Position numbers and translations under genes: made by a program. A stretch of 64,000 nucleotides of DNA, taken from the NCBI GenBank assembly GCA_007751475.1, contig CP036434.1:4593524-4657523 (forward strand), in the 5' to 3' direction. This DNA comes from Saltatorellus ferox. GTDB taxonomy: Bacteria; Planctomycetota; UBA1135; GCA-002686595. Below are positions 44,150-52,922 of this stretch, piece after piece. Within the stretch, counting starts at the first letter, position 1. Each line of letters begins with the position of its first letter. The notes beneath the pieces are model-generated. The model worked only from the letters and a program-made list of their open reading frames with translations. It was not told where the DNA came from and searched no databases.

Positions 44150-44856
44150 TGGCTCGCCCTCGCGCTCTCCTCGAACGGTTCCTCGAACGGATAGAGCTTG
44201 CCCTTCTCGAGGTGCAGGACGCGCTTGCCGAAGCTTGCGGCGCGCGGATCGTGGGTGACCATCACGATGGTCTTGCCCCGCTCCTCGTTGAGGCGCCTCA
44301 GAAGCGTCAGGATGCCCTCGGCGCTCTTCGCGTCGAGGCTCCCCGTGGGCTCGTCGGCGACGATCAGATCCGGATCCGCCACGATCGCGCGGGCGATGGC
44401 GACGCGCTGTTCCTGGCCGCCGGAAAGCTGCTTCGGCAGGTGCCGCGCCCGGTCGCCCAGTCCGACGGCCGTCAGCGCCAGCGAGACGCGCGCATGCCGA
44501 TCCGACTTCGAATGCCTGTGCAGCCAGAGCGGCATCTCGACGTTCTCGTAGGCGGTCAGCACCGGCACGAGGTTCGCGCGCTGGAACACGTAGCCCACGG
44601 TCGCCGAGCGCCAGCGCGCGAGCTTGCCCGCGCGCGTCGCGGCGACGTTCAGCCCACCGACGGTGACCGTTCCGGCCTGCGGACGGTCGATCCCGGCCAG
44701 CAGATTGAGCAACGTCGTCTTCCCGCTTCCGGAAGGCCCGAGGAGCACGAGGAACTCGCCCTGTTCGATATCGAGGTCGACCTCTTCGAGCGGCGTGACC
44801 TCGTGCTCTCCCCTGGAGTACGTCCGCGTGACGCCTCGAAGTTCGATGAAGCTCAT
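44146..44856 (-). CDS. ABC transporter ATP-binding protein, MacB/LolD type
   Basis: 236 residues. Walker A GPSGSGKTTLL (40-50), Q-loop in YVFQRANLVPVLTAYENVEM, signature LSGGQEQRVAIARAI, Walker B DLIVADEPTGSLD, H-switch VMVTHDPRAA. All catalytic residues intact. Start and stop both overlap neighbours by 4 nt. It energises the two FtsX-type permeases. Confidence 0.92.
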   Translation of the reverse strand: MSFIELRGVTRTYSRGEHEVTPLEEVDLDIEQGEFLVLLGPSGSGKTTLLNLLAGIDRPQAGTVTVGGLNVAATRAGKLARWRSATVGYVFQRANLVPVLTAYENVEMPLWLHRHSKSDRHARVSLALTAVGLGDRARHLPKQLSGGQEQRVAIARAIVADPDLIVADEPTGSLDAKSAEGILTLLRRLNEERGKTIVMVTHDPRAASFGKRVLHLEKGKLYPFEEPFEESARASQ

Positions 44857-46463
44857 GACCGCGGCTCCTCGATCTGGACAGGGACGCGATCCGCGCCACC
44901 TTTCGCGGCGCTCAGCTTCTCCAGCGCCGTGCGCCCACCGTCGATCACCTTGTCCGTCAGGTTCACTCCGGAGAGCACCTCACGCCAGTCGCCGCCTTCC
45001 ACGCCGGAGGGCTGAACGCGACCGCCGACCTGAATCGCGGCGCGCCTCGCCTCCTTCGTGACGGGATCGAAAAGCCAGACGGCCTCGCCATCCAAGACGC
45101 GGGCCGGCAGCGCGAGGCGTAGCGCCACGGAGCGCGTCCCCATCGGTTCCGATGCCGCGCCTTCCGACCCCTGGCCGGAGACCTTCGCTCCCTCGGTGAA
45201 GAATCGCACCTGCGTGAGCATGTCCGGCCGCAGGATCCCGTCGGCATCGAGCACGCGCACCTGCGCCTCCAGCGTCACCTTCTGGATGTCCGCTCGCTCG
45301 ACGATCCGGATGACCTCGCCGCGATAGGGCCTTCCGGGACGCGCATCCGCGAGGACCTCCGCCGTCTGGCCCACACGCACTTTCTCGATGTCGCCCTGGG
45401 GAACGTCGACGCGCACGCGCAGCTTCTCGGGCGAGAAGACCGAGGCCACGGCCGCGCCGGGCGCCAGCGTCTCGCCGTCGCTCGCGATGCGCTCCAGCAC
45501 GACGCCTGCAGTGGAGGCGACCACGTCCGTTCGATCGAGGGCCAGGGCAGCCGTGGCCAGCTCGGCCTCGGCGCGCGCCAGCTCGGCCGCAGCGAGCCGA
45601 ACGGCAGCAGCGGATTCGTCGCGCGCGAGCCGATCCTCGAAGCGCAGGCGCAGGTCCGCCTGCGCGCGCTCGTCCCTGGCCCTCGCGACGAGCGCAGCGC
45701 TCCGCGCCAGCTCCAGCTGAGCCTCCAGCGTCGAGCGCTTCGCGCGCGCGACCTCCAGCTCGGCCTCGGCGATCTCGACCTGCCGCGCGCCGGACGCGCC
45801 GGCCGCGTCGAGTTCGCGCTGGACCAAGACCTCGCTCTCCGCGAGGGAGATCCGCGCCTCGCCCTCGCGCAGGGAGGCCTCGCGGAGCTTCGCCTCGGCC
45901 TCTCGGCCCGCGCGATCCGCGCGAGCGGTGGACGCGGCTTCGGTCACGCCGATCGCCGCGTCGAAGCTCTCGGCGGCGACGGCTTCGCGGACCTGGGCCA
46001 GCGCCAGCGCGGCGCGCCGTTCCTCGACGCGGGCCGCCGCTTCGGCATGGGCCAGCCTCGCGTCGTCGGCGACGAGCCGGGCGACGACGTCCCCCACTTC
46101 CACGACGTCCGACTCCTGGACGAGCACCTCCAGCACCACCCCCCCGGCGAGCGCGGGGACGAGCGTCGGGAACGGATCCGGCTCGACCCAGCCCGCCGCC
46201 TGAACGGCGAGCTGCCGCCGCTCCGTACTCGGCACGCGCCCTCCCTCGAACGGCGGCTGCCCCTCGAGGCGCACGGGCCGAATCACCGTGACGATCGGGC
46301 GTTCGCGCCAGAGTTCCCCCAGGGAATCGCGCAGCACCCAGGCGAAAGCACCCAGTATCACGAGCGGCACCACGATGCGCAGCCAGCTCCGCCGCGGCGG
46401 CTCCACACCGCTGGCGCCGCGCGACAAGGCCGCGAGATCCACGTTCCCGTCGACGAGACTCAT
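44853..46463 (-). CDS. HlyD-family periplasmic adaptor of the efflux operon
   Basis: 536 residues. A single N-terminal membrane segment (RIVVPLVILGAFAWVL, about 29-44) is followed by a lipoyl-like half (QAAGWVEPDPFPTLVPALAG, VGDVVARLVADDARLAHA), a long Ala/Glu/Arg-rich coiled hairpin (about 145-320), the second lipoyl half (VVASTAGVVLERIASDGETL) and a beta-barrel with VRVDVPQGDIEKVRVGQTAE. It joins the inner-membrane ABC part to the TolC-like channel. The coiled hairpin is long for the family. The stop overlaps the ATPase start (ATGA). Confidence 0.85.
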   Translation of the reverse strand: MSLVDGNVDLAALSRGASGVEPPRRSWLRIVVPLVILGAFAWVLRDSLGELWRERPIVTVIRPVRLEGQPPFEGGRVPSTERRQLAVQAAGWVEPDPFPTLVPALAGGVVLEVLVQESDVVEVGDVVARLVADDARLAHAEAAARVEERRAALALAQVREAVAAESFDAAIGVTEAASTARADRAGREAEAKLREASLREGEARISLAESEVLVQRELDAAGASGARQVEIAEAELEVARAKRSTLEAQLELARSAALVARARDERAQADLRLRFEDRLARDESAAAVRLAAAELARAEAELATAALALDRTDVVASTAGVVLERIASDGETLAPGAAVASVFSPEKLRVRVDVPQGDIEKVRVGQTAEVLADARPGRPYRGEVIRIVERADIQKVTLEAQVRVLDADGILRPDMLTQVRFFTEGAKVSGQGSEGAASEPMGTRSVALRLALPARVLDGEAVWLFDPVTKEARRAAIQVGGRVQPSGVEGGDWREVLSGVNLTDKVIDGGRTALEKLSAAKGGADRVPVQIEEPRS

Positions 46464-47950
46464 CGGTCCATCTCCAGGTCGGAGTGGTCGGAATCGAATG
46501 AGTAGCGCGGAGGAAACGGAGTGGCGCCGGGGCCCGTCGCCGCCGTCACATCGAGCCTCGCCAGCGCGAGCGCCTCGACGTCGTCGATCGGCCAGTTCAG
46601 CGTTTCGCCCACGTGATTGAGCGCCTGCGTCCAGCCCGCAGCGCTGCCGCGTCCCGCGCGAAAGCGCGTGCGCGCCGCCTCCCAGTGCTGGATCGCGGGG
46701 TCGGTGGCGCGCCGGGTCGCGCCGTGATCGTCGTCCACGGCGGCCTGGAGGCTTCCGAGCCGCGCCTTCGCTTCCACGAGCCGTCCGGAGAACGCCACCA
46801 GCGTTTCTTCGAACTCCTCCAGGGCACGATCGCGTCGCTCGACGGCGGCCTCCAGGCGTCCCTTCCAGCTCGACGGAAACGGAATCGAGAATCGGGCGAT
46901 CATGCCGAGCTGCGCGTGGTTCAGGTAGCCGAGATGGGGCCCGAGCCCGACGCCGGGCCAGGCCCTCGCCGCCGCTTCTCGCACCTCCGCCTCACGTACC
47001 GCGAACCGAAGCCGCGCCTGTCGAAGCGCCGGATGATGATCGGCCAGGAACGCCGGGGCGTTCTCCATCGGCGGCCACGGGTCCATGACGTTCCCGTACG
47101 CGACCTCGGCCAGCCCCGCCTCGCCGACGGCCTGGACGTCTGGACCGAAATGGCCCGCATCCGGCACCGAGCCAGAGAGCCGCGCCAGCTCCATCCGAGC
47201 CGTTTCGAGGGCGGCGGCGGCGAGCAGCTGGCGGCGCTCCAGCCGGGCGACCTCCGCGCGCGCGAGCCCCGCATCTGCGTCGCTGAGCCGATCGTTCTCC
47301 TCGAGGATTCGAACGCGCTCGAGGTCGGCCGTCGCCGTCTCGATGAGTTCTGCGAGACGCTGCCAGCGCAGGCGCGTTGCGACGACGCCGATCCTCGCGC
47401 GTTCCACGGCGATCCAGGACTCGAAGGCCACGTGTTCGAGGCGGCCTGCCGCGAGCAGCGTCTCGGCGGACGCGCGCTCGCGCTCGGCGCGCGACGGCCC
47501 AAGGCCCAGGAGCCCGATCAGATCGAACACTCCGATCGCTTCCACGAGGTCGTCCTCGCCGCCGAGTTCGTGGTCGACCACCTGGACGGCCACGGGGTTC
47601 GGCGCTCCTGCGCTCCTGGCGAGCCCCTTCGCCGCCGATAGCTCACGGCGCGCCGCCCTCACGTCGGGCGACCACGCGAGGGTACGAACGAACCAGTAGC
47701 CGGGCTGGGAAGGCGAAGCACGCTCCGCCTCGGACGGACGCGACATGAACGACGCGGGCAACTCCAGTCCCTGGAGCGCGACGTCGATCGCGCCAGGTTC
47801 GTCGCGCTGCCTCAGCGAAGCGACGACTGCGCTCGTCTCCAGCCGCGCCTCGGGGGGCGCCGCGCATGCAGCCAGTCCGAAGGGCAAGATGCACCAGAAG
47901 GCGGCCGCGCGGGCTCGGCACAGAAGGACTCGGTAAAGAAGGAGACGCAT
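46460..47950 (-). CDS. TolC-family outer membrane efflux lipoprotein
   Basis: 496 residues from the ATG at 47950. Signal with lipobox-like LAACAAP. Two OEP repeats of long helices (ASAETLLAAGRLEHVAFESW, ARAEVARLERRQLLAAAALE; HPALRQARLRFAVREAEVRE, LEAAVERRDRALEEFEETLV) with the characteristic PSRAERERA and GVGLGPHLGYLNHAQLG regions. Outer-membrane channel for the tripartite exporter. First gene of a tight five-gene operon (46460-41869) in which the junctions are 4-nt overlaps or a 4-nt gap. Confidence 0.85.
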   Translation of the reverse strand: MRLLLYRVLLCRARAAAFWCILPFGLAACAAPPEARLETSAVVASLRQRDEPGAIDVALQGLELPASFMSRPSEAERASPSQPGYWFVRTLAWSPDVRAARRELSAAKGLARSAGAPNPVAVQVVDHELGGEDDLVEAIGVFDLIGLLGLGPSRAERERASAETLLAAGRLEHVAFESWIAVERARIGVVATRLRWQRLAELIETATADLERVRILEENDRLSDADAGLARAEVARLERRQLLAAAALETARMELARLSGSVPDAGHFGPDVQAVGEAGLAEVAYGNVMDPWPPMENAPAFLADHHPALRQARLRFAVREAEVREAAARAWPGVGLGPHLGYLNHAQLGMIARFSIPFPSSWKGRLEAAVERRDRALEEFEETLVAFSGRLVEAKARLGSLQAAVDDDHGATRRATDPAIQHWEAARTRFRAGRGSAAGWTQALNHVGETLNWPIDDVEALALARLDVTAATGPGATPFPPRYSFDSDHSDLEMDR

Positions 47951-48003
47951 GGAGGCTCGACTATAGCCCCCCCAGCCCACGACCCGGAGCCTGGGACAGG
48001 AGA

Positions 48004-49728
48004 TCAGTCCAGCGGTGCGCGAAAGGCCAGCACGACACTCTCTTCACCGGGGATCACCGTCCTCGGCAGCGTATCGGACCAGCGATTCGCCAGGTCCTCC
48101 GCAACGAGCACCTGCGGGCCGACGTTACGTGGCTGGAACGCGAACCGTCCATCCGCATCCGTTTCGACTTCCTGGAGCCTCGACGCGTTCTCTCCGCTGG
48201 CCGCAAGCTTGACCAAAACGTCGGACGCGGGCTTTCCGTCGAGCCCGATCACGATCCCGCTGATCCTCTCGTGATCGGGTAGGGCCACCAGCGTCAACTC
48301 AACCGGCCCCGCCGTCTCCGGGAGCACCGCAGAGCTCGACGAGTAGAAGGTACCGTCGGCGACAGCCCAGATGCGCATGGGTCGCGCCGGCGCACCGCCC
48401 AGATGGAACTCCCCCGCGGACCGCGTCGAGGCTTCCTCGACGACCAGGACGCTCCACGGTGCGGGTGCCGTTCGGGAACGAAGCGCTTGCCCGTGCTTGG
48501 TCCCCTCGTTCTCCAGCGGTGCGGTGAAGACACGGGCGCCGACCACCGGCTGCCCCTCTTCGTTCCGCACCACGCCTGAGAGCGAAGACGCAGACTCCAG
48601 CGTCATCGTACCCAGGTCCGTGAAGTCCCCCGCTACCGGACGTCCCGTCGCCTCGAGAGCGACGTGACCGCGGTGCTCGATGCGGAACTCCAGGCTGGAG
48701 CTCTGGGCGGGAGGCCGGAAGAGCAGCATCGCGACCCCCTCTTCGGACGTTCGACGGAAGACGTCTCGGCTCCCTGTCCAGGAGACCATCGCCCCTTCGA
48801 CGGGCTTCTCGTTCGCGTCGACGACGCGCACGCGAACCGACGCCTGACCGGGATCGAGGGCCCAACCAGCGCTGGAAGCCGTCGGCTCCGCCGACTTCGA
48901 GATCGGCGCCACAGGGACGTCCACAGAACGGTTCGCGCCAGCCAGCACGTCCGCCAGCGCCAGCTCATCCGCGCCCGAAAGCGCTGGAGCCAAGTGGGCC
49001 AGCGTCACCGCGGAGCTCGCCTCCGGCGCGTAGCTTTCGAAGACACTCCGGCCGATCAGCGCCAGGCTGGCGAACGCCGCCATGGGCAGCCACCACCCGA
49101 ACTCCCACCCGCTCGATCCCGTGCGAGCCGCCACCGCCTTGGACGCCGCGTGCTTCGCACTTGCCCCCAACGGCAGCACGAGGGCTGCCCAGTTCTCGCG
49201 GCCTCCGGTGCGACGGTCCATGCGCTCGCGAAGTTCGTCCCTCGCGGCCGACAGCCGCCAGCGCACGGTCCCTTCCGCGACGCCCGAGCGCTTCGCGATC
49301 TCGACCGAGGTCAGTCCCTGAAGGTACGACTGCAACACCGTCGAGCGATAGGGTTCGTCGAGGTCCTTCACTTCTCCCATCAGCGCGTGGATCAGATCCG
49401 CGTGCTCGGAGAGTTCGGCAGCGGACAGCACCGGCTGCTCCGCGTCGACGCTCAGGGCCTCGCGGTGCTGGCGCCTGCCCTCGGTGCGATGCCGTTTGCG
49501 CACGGCGTTCTGGAGCACGCGGGCGAGCCAGGGACGCAGCGATTCGTCGGGGCTCGGACCGCTCCGAAGTGCGGACAACCAGGTCTCCTGGACGAGATCG
49601 TCGGCCGTCGACGGATCGCGGACGAGGCTCCGCGCGAGGCGGCGCAGCCATGCTGCGTGCGACTCGTAGTCCTCGGGCCCGATGCCAGGGCCCGAGGAAG
49701 AGAGCGTGCCGGGGATCCGCTCCCTCAC
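48004..49728 (-). CDS. ECF sigma factor fused to membrane segment and carboxypeptidase-regulatory-like repeats
   Basis: 574 residues from a GTG at 49728 that overlaps the stop of the TPR gene (GTGA). Sigma region 2 at about 20-85 (HAAWLRRLARSLVRDPSTAD, DLVQETWLSALRSG), region 4 at about 120-170 (DEPYRSTVLQSYLQGLTSVE, IAKRSGVAEGTVRWRLSAAR). Membrane segment near 209-227 (FGWWLPMAAFASLALIG). The extracytoplasmic part has about three CarboxypepD_reg-like repeats (RVVDANEKPVEGAMVSWTG, GVVRNEEGQPVVGARVFT, VIGLDGKPASDVLVKLAASG). Same plan as the fusion at 25.7 kb but shorter and well diverged, so an older paralogue. Coupling to the TPR gene suggests joint function. Confidence 0.8.
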   Translation of the reverse strand: MRERIPGTLSSSGPGIGPEDYESHAAWLRRLARSLVRDPSTADDLVQETWLSALRSGPSPDESLRPWLARVLQNAVRKRHRTEGRRQHREALSVDAEQPVLSAAELSEHADLIHALMGEVKDLDEPYRSTVLQSYLQGLTSVEIAKRSGVAEGTVRWRLSAARDELRERMDRRTGGRENWAALVLPLGASAKHAASKAVAARTGSSGWEFGWWLPMAAFASLALIGRSVFESYAPEASSAVTLAHLAPALSGADELALADVLAGANRSVDVPVAPISKSAEPTASSAGWALDPGQASVRVRVVDANEKPVEGAMVSWTGSRDVFRRTSEEGVAMLLFRPPAQSSSLEFRIEHRGHVALEATGRPVAGDFTDLGTMTLESASSLSGVVRNEEGQPVVGARVFTAPLENEGTKHGQALRSRTAPAPWSVLVVEEASTRSAGEFHLGGAPARPMRIWAVADGTFYSSSSAVLPETAGPVELTLVALPDHERISGIVIGLDGKPASDVLVKLAASGENASRLQEVETDADGRFAFQPRNVGPQVLVAEDLANRWSDTLPRTVIPGEESVVLAFRAPLD

Positions 49729-51491
49729 TTCTGCACCTCACCCCTGAACTCGGGCGCACTCACCACGGGGCCGTAGAACGTGGCGCCGTTGCGGGTGACG
49801 AACAGCGCCTTCGAGGCGTCGAGCGGCCGGAAGTTCTGGAGGTCGTTCAGCACGAGCCCGGCGGGCGAGCCCTTGGCCGCTGCCCCGCTTCCATAGTTGA
49901 CGCCCACGATCTCGACGTAGCCGCCGAAGAGTTCCATCGTCATTCCGTGAAACCCGACCGTGCGCACCTTCCAGTCCATCGGGCGACTCACCTCATCGCC
50001 GGAGAGCAGGTCCTTGACGTGCAGCTCTCCGTCCACGGCGAACAGCAGGAACAGCGGGTCCTGGCTGCCGAGTTCGGCGAGGCCGTCGACCCTGGGACCG
50101 TTCGAACCGCGAAGCGACGAGCCGCCGGCGCCGCCGCGCTGTCCCCTGCGGCGCAGCTGGCTCCATTCGTCATTCACCTTCCTCCCGACGCGGCTCTCGG
50201 GAAAGGCGTCGGCCGACGCGGCCAGCTGCTCGTAGGCCGACCGCGACGTACCGTCGTGATCGAGAGATGCGATGGCCTCGGAGGCCGCCTCGGCGAACCG
50301 ATCAAAGTCCGGCCTGTCCTCCAGCGCAGCAGCCGCGGCCGCCTGGAGCACGAGCTGGCGCAGACGGAGATGCGGGAACGCCGGACCGGCATCGATCGCC
50401 AGCGAGGCCAGTTCGTCGAGCGCTGCGCGTGGCTCGCCCCCGTCGAGGAGCGTCTTCGCTGCGTGCAGCCCGAGGTCCGCCTGCAGCGAGCCGGGAGCCC
50501 CGGGCATTGCCACCTTCACGCGATCGACCGCGCCCCTGGCACGAGCCGCTCCCACGCGCAGTACCTCGACCCGGAGCGCGCCCACGAGAAGCCTCTCGGG
50601 TGCGACGATCGCTGGCTTCGAATCCCGGGCCTCGGCCTCCGCGATCTTCCAGAGCGACTCCACCACGTCCCGGCCCGGCCGACCTCCCTGCGCCACGCCG
50701 CTCGCCACCGTCAACAGGTTGTAGCCAAGCGCCGACTGCGCGGCGAGCCCGCGGCCTGCCCGGGTTTCGGCCAGGGCGTCACCGAGGAACTCGAGCGCCT
50801 TTTCCCACTCGGACGTTCCGATGTAGGAAAACGCGAGGTTGTTGCGGCCCCAGTTCGCCCCGTCGAAGTCGTCGATCTTCCCATGCGCCACGATCGACTC
50901 GGCGAGGTCCGCCCGCGCTTCCTTGAGGAACCCGAGCGTCGCATAGGAGCTGGCGCGATCGAGCAGCAGCTGAGCGAGGCGCTCCTCGTCGTCGTAGGCC
51001 TCGAAGATGTCCGCTACCGACTCCCAGAACGCTTCGGCCTTGGCGCGGGTGGAAAGCCGACCCGCGTGCTCGAAGACCGCACCATAGGCGGACTGACGCT
51101 CGGCAAGAACGTCGGCGTGATCATTCGAGAGGTCGAAGAGCGCCCCGTAGTGCTCGAGGGCCGCTTCCGATTCGCCGGCCCGGAACTCGTTCCAGACGAG
51201 GGCGCGGAGCGTGATCGCGCGCTCCCGGTAGTGGCCTTCCGGGTCGCCAGACTCGGCGTTCACGGCGCAGTAGATTCCGAGCGCCTCCTTCAGCTTCTCG
51301 GCAGCAGCGCCGTAGCGCCCGCTTTTCCAGTCGGGGCCTGACGCATCGCGGAGTTCGCTGGCGCGGCGGAGCTGGGCGCTGGTGTCCTGCGGGACCGTCC
51401 AAGCCAAGGGGTGTCCCGCCAGCAGGACGGTGCAAGAAGTGGTCGGAGCGGGCGAGGCCAGAAGGCCGAGGAGGGCTGTGGTGGCAAGCAT
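49725..51491 (-). CDS. Secreted TPR-like protein
   Basis: 588 residues. A short signal (LATTALLGLLASPAPTTSCT) is followed by about 420 residues of helical pairs that read as degenerate TPRs (RYGAAAEKLKEALGIYCAVN, GESEAALEHYGALFDLSNDH, SEWEKALEFLGDALAETRAG) and a C-terminal beta-rich domain (LFAVDGELHVKDLLSGDEVS, TMELFGGYVEIVGVNYG). Translationally coupled to the downstream ECF fusion; it may be exported and act as a partner or input protein for it. That link is inference. Confidence 0.65.
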   Translation of the reverse strand: MLATTALLGLLASPAPTTSCTVLLAGHPLAWTVPQDTSAQLRRASELRDASGPDWKSGRYGAAAEKLKEALGIYCAVNAESGDPEGHYRERAITLRALVWNEFRAGESEAALEHYGALFDLSNDHADVLAERQSAYGAVFEHAGRLSTRAKAEAFWESVADIFEAYDDEERLAQLLLDRASSYATLGFLKEARADLAESIVAHGKIDDFDGANWGRNNLAFSYIGTSEWEKALEFLGDALAETRAGRGLAAQSALGYNLLTVASGVAQGGRPGRDVVESLWKIAEAEARDSKPAIVAPERLLVGALRVEVLRVGAARARGAVDRVKVAMPGAPGSLQADLGLHAAKTLLDGGEPRAALDELASLAIDAGPAFPHLRLRQLVLQAAAAAALEDRPDFDRFAEAASEAIASLDHDGTSRSAYEQLAASADAFPESRVGRKVNDEWSQLRRRGQRGGAGGSSLRGSNGPRVDGLAELGSQDPLFLLFAVDGELHVKDLLSGDEVSRPMDWKVRTVGFHGMTMELFGGYVEIVGVNYGSGAAAKGSPAGLVLNDLQNFRPLDASKALFVTRNGATFYGPVVSAPEFRGEVQK

Positions 51492-51636
51492 GATTCCCAG
51501 GGGGCGTGGAGTTCCGTGGACGGGTGATTCACAGGTCTCATCCCGGACGGACGACTCCCGTTGGAAAAAGCCCCCGCTTCTGTCGGATTCCTATCCGAAG
51601 GGCCGTCCTGACATGCTGCCAGCGGCGGATCCGCGC

Positions 51637-52914
51637 TCACGCCTCCCGGGTCGAGATGATCTTCGGGTTTTCCAGCGTTCGGTGAACCGGGCACCGATCG
51701 GCGATCTCCAGGAGCCGCTGGCGCTGCTCCGCGTCGAGGTCGCCTTCCAGGGTCACCGCTCGATCGAAGCGCTCCGTGACCTGCTTCGGATCGTCGGGCG
51801 AACGATCATGGTCGAGATGTAGCTTCACGCTCACGCGCTCGAGCGGCCAGCCCTTGCGGTCCGCGTACATGCGCAGCGTCATGGACGTGCAGGCACCGAG
51901 CGCCGAGAGCAAGAGCTCGAACGGCGCGGGCCCGAGATCCGCGCCGCCGATCTTCGCCGGCTCATCTACCGTGAACTGGTGCTCGTGGGTTCGCACGGCG
52001 TTCGTGTAGGGCGGAGCGATCTCCTCCACGATGACATCGCCGACCTCGGGGACATCACCGACCTCGGGAATGGCGTCGTCCGCGTCGCCGTCCGGCCCCA
52101 TCGTCACGTAGCGCGTCGCCCAGGCGCCGATCACCGCCGCCACGTACTCGGCGTCCTCGACCCTGGAGAGGAGGTGATCCGCATCCCCGAGGGAAACGAA
52201 GCTCCTGTAGCCGCGCGCTGCCTGGTAGATCTTCTGGGCCTCCTCGATCGGCACCGTGCGGTCGAGCGGTCCGTGCATCACCAGCAGCGCCGCCTCGAGC
52301 TCCCCCAGCGCGCCTCCGAGGTTCTGCTGCTCCAGGTCGTCGAGGAACTGCTTCTTGATCTTGAACGCTCGTCCCGCGAGCTGCACCTCGGCTTGGCCCT
52401 CGCTTCGGATCTCGTCGAGCTTCGCTTCGAAGTTCTTCTTCACGTGCAGCGGGTCCGAGGGCGCCGCGATCGACACAACCGCCTCGACGCTCTTCAGCCT
52501 GCGCGTCGCCGCGAGCACGGCCGCGCCGCCGAGGCTGTGCCCCACGAGGAGCGCTGGCGCCCGGTAGTTCTCTTCGAGGAACTGCGCCGCGCGCACGAGG
52601 TCATCGACGTTCGAGGAGAAGTTCGTGTTCGCGAAGTCCCCGTCGCTCGATCCGAGGCCCGTGAAGTCGAACCGGAGCACGCCGAAACCGGCCCGCGAGA
52701 GCGCCCGCGAGATGCGGCTGGCCGCCGGGATGTCCTTCGAGCAGGTGAAGCAGTGGGCGAAGACGCAGAACGCGCGCGGAACGCCCTCTCCGACGTTCCA
52801 AGGCGGCAGCTCCAGCCGCGCCGCCAGCTCCTCGCCCTCCGCGTTCAGGAAGGTGATTCTCTCGGTGCGGAGCGCCTTGGCGCGCGAGCCCTTCGTGGGT
52901 GAATTCGTACTCAT
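51637..52914 (-). CDS. Bifunctional alpha/beta hydrolase-OsmC protein
   Basis: 425 residues from the ATG at 52914. Residues about 20-265 are an alpha/beta hydrolase: nucleophile elbow VGHSLGGAA, acid in MHGPLDRTVP and His in LGDADHLLSRVED. Residues about 285-425 are an OsmC domain with the two redox-active cysteines in SALGACTSMTLRMYADRKGW and DRCPVHRTLENPKI. The fusion is a known architecture; the OsmC part reduces organic hydroperoxides, and the hydrolase substrate is unknown. Intact. Confidence 0.9.
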   Translation of the reverse strand: MSTNSPTKGSRAKALRTERITFLNAEGEELAARLELPPWNVGEGVPRAFCVFAHCFTCSKDIPAASRISRALSRAGFGVLRFDFTGLGSSDGDFANTNFSSNVDDLVRAAQFLEENYRAPALLVGHSLGGAAVLAATRRLKSVEAVVSIAAPSDPLHVKKNFEAKLDEIRSEGQAEVQLAGRAFKIKKQFLDDLEQQNLGGALGELEAALLVMHGPLDRTVPIEEAQKIYQAARGYRSFVSLGDADHLLSRVEDAEYVAAVIGAWATRYVTMGPDGDADDAIPEVGDVPEVGDVIVEEIAPPYTNAVRTHEHQFTVDEPAKIGGADLGPAPFELLLSALGACTSMTLRMYADRKGWPLERVSVKLHLDHDRSPDDPKQVTERFDRAVTLEGDLDAEQRQRLLEIADRCPVHRTLENPKIISTREA

Positions 52915-52922
52915 GATCTTTA

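Noticed and set aside
49161..51341. Plus-strand open frame of about 726 codons opposite the TPR and ECF genes.
   Set aside because: Arg/Pro/Ala-rich shadow of two coupled genes with clear domains on the other strand.
51588..51600. gattcctatccg looks like the last bases of an IS91-type end.
   Set aside because: The flank is GAAG, not GTY, and nothing further inside matches.
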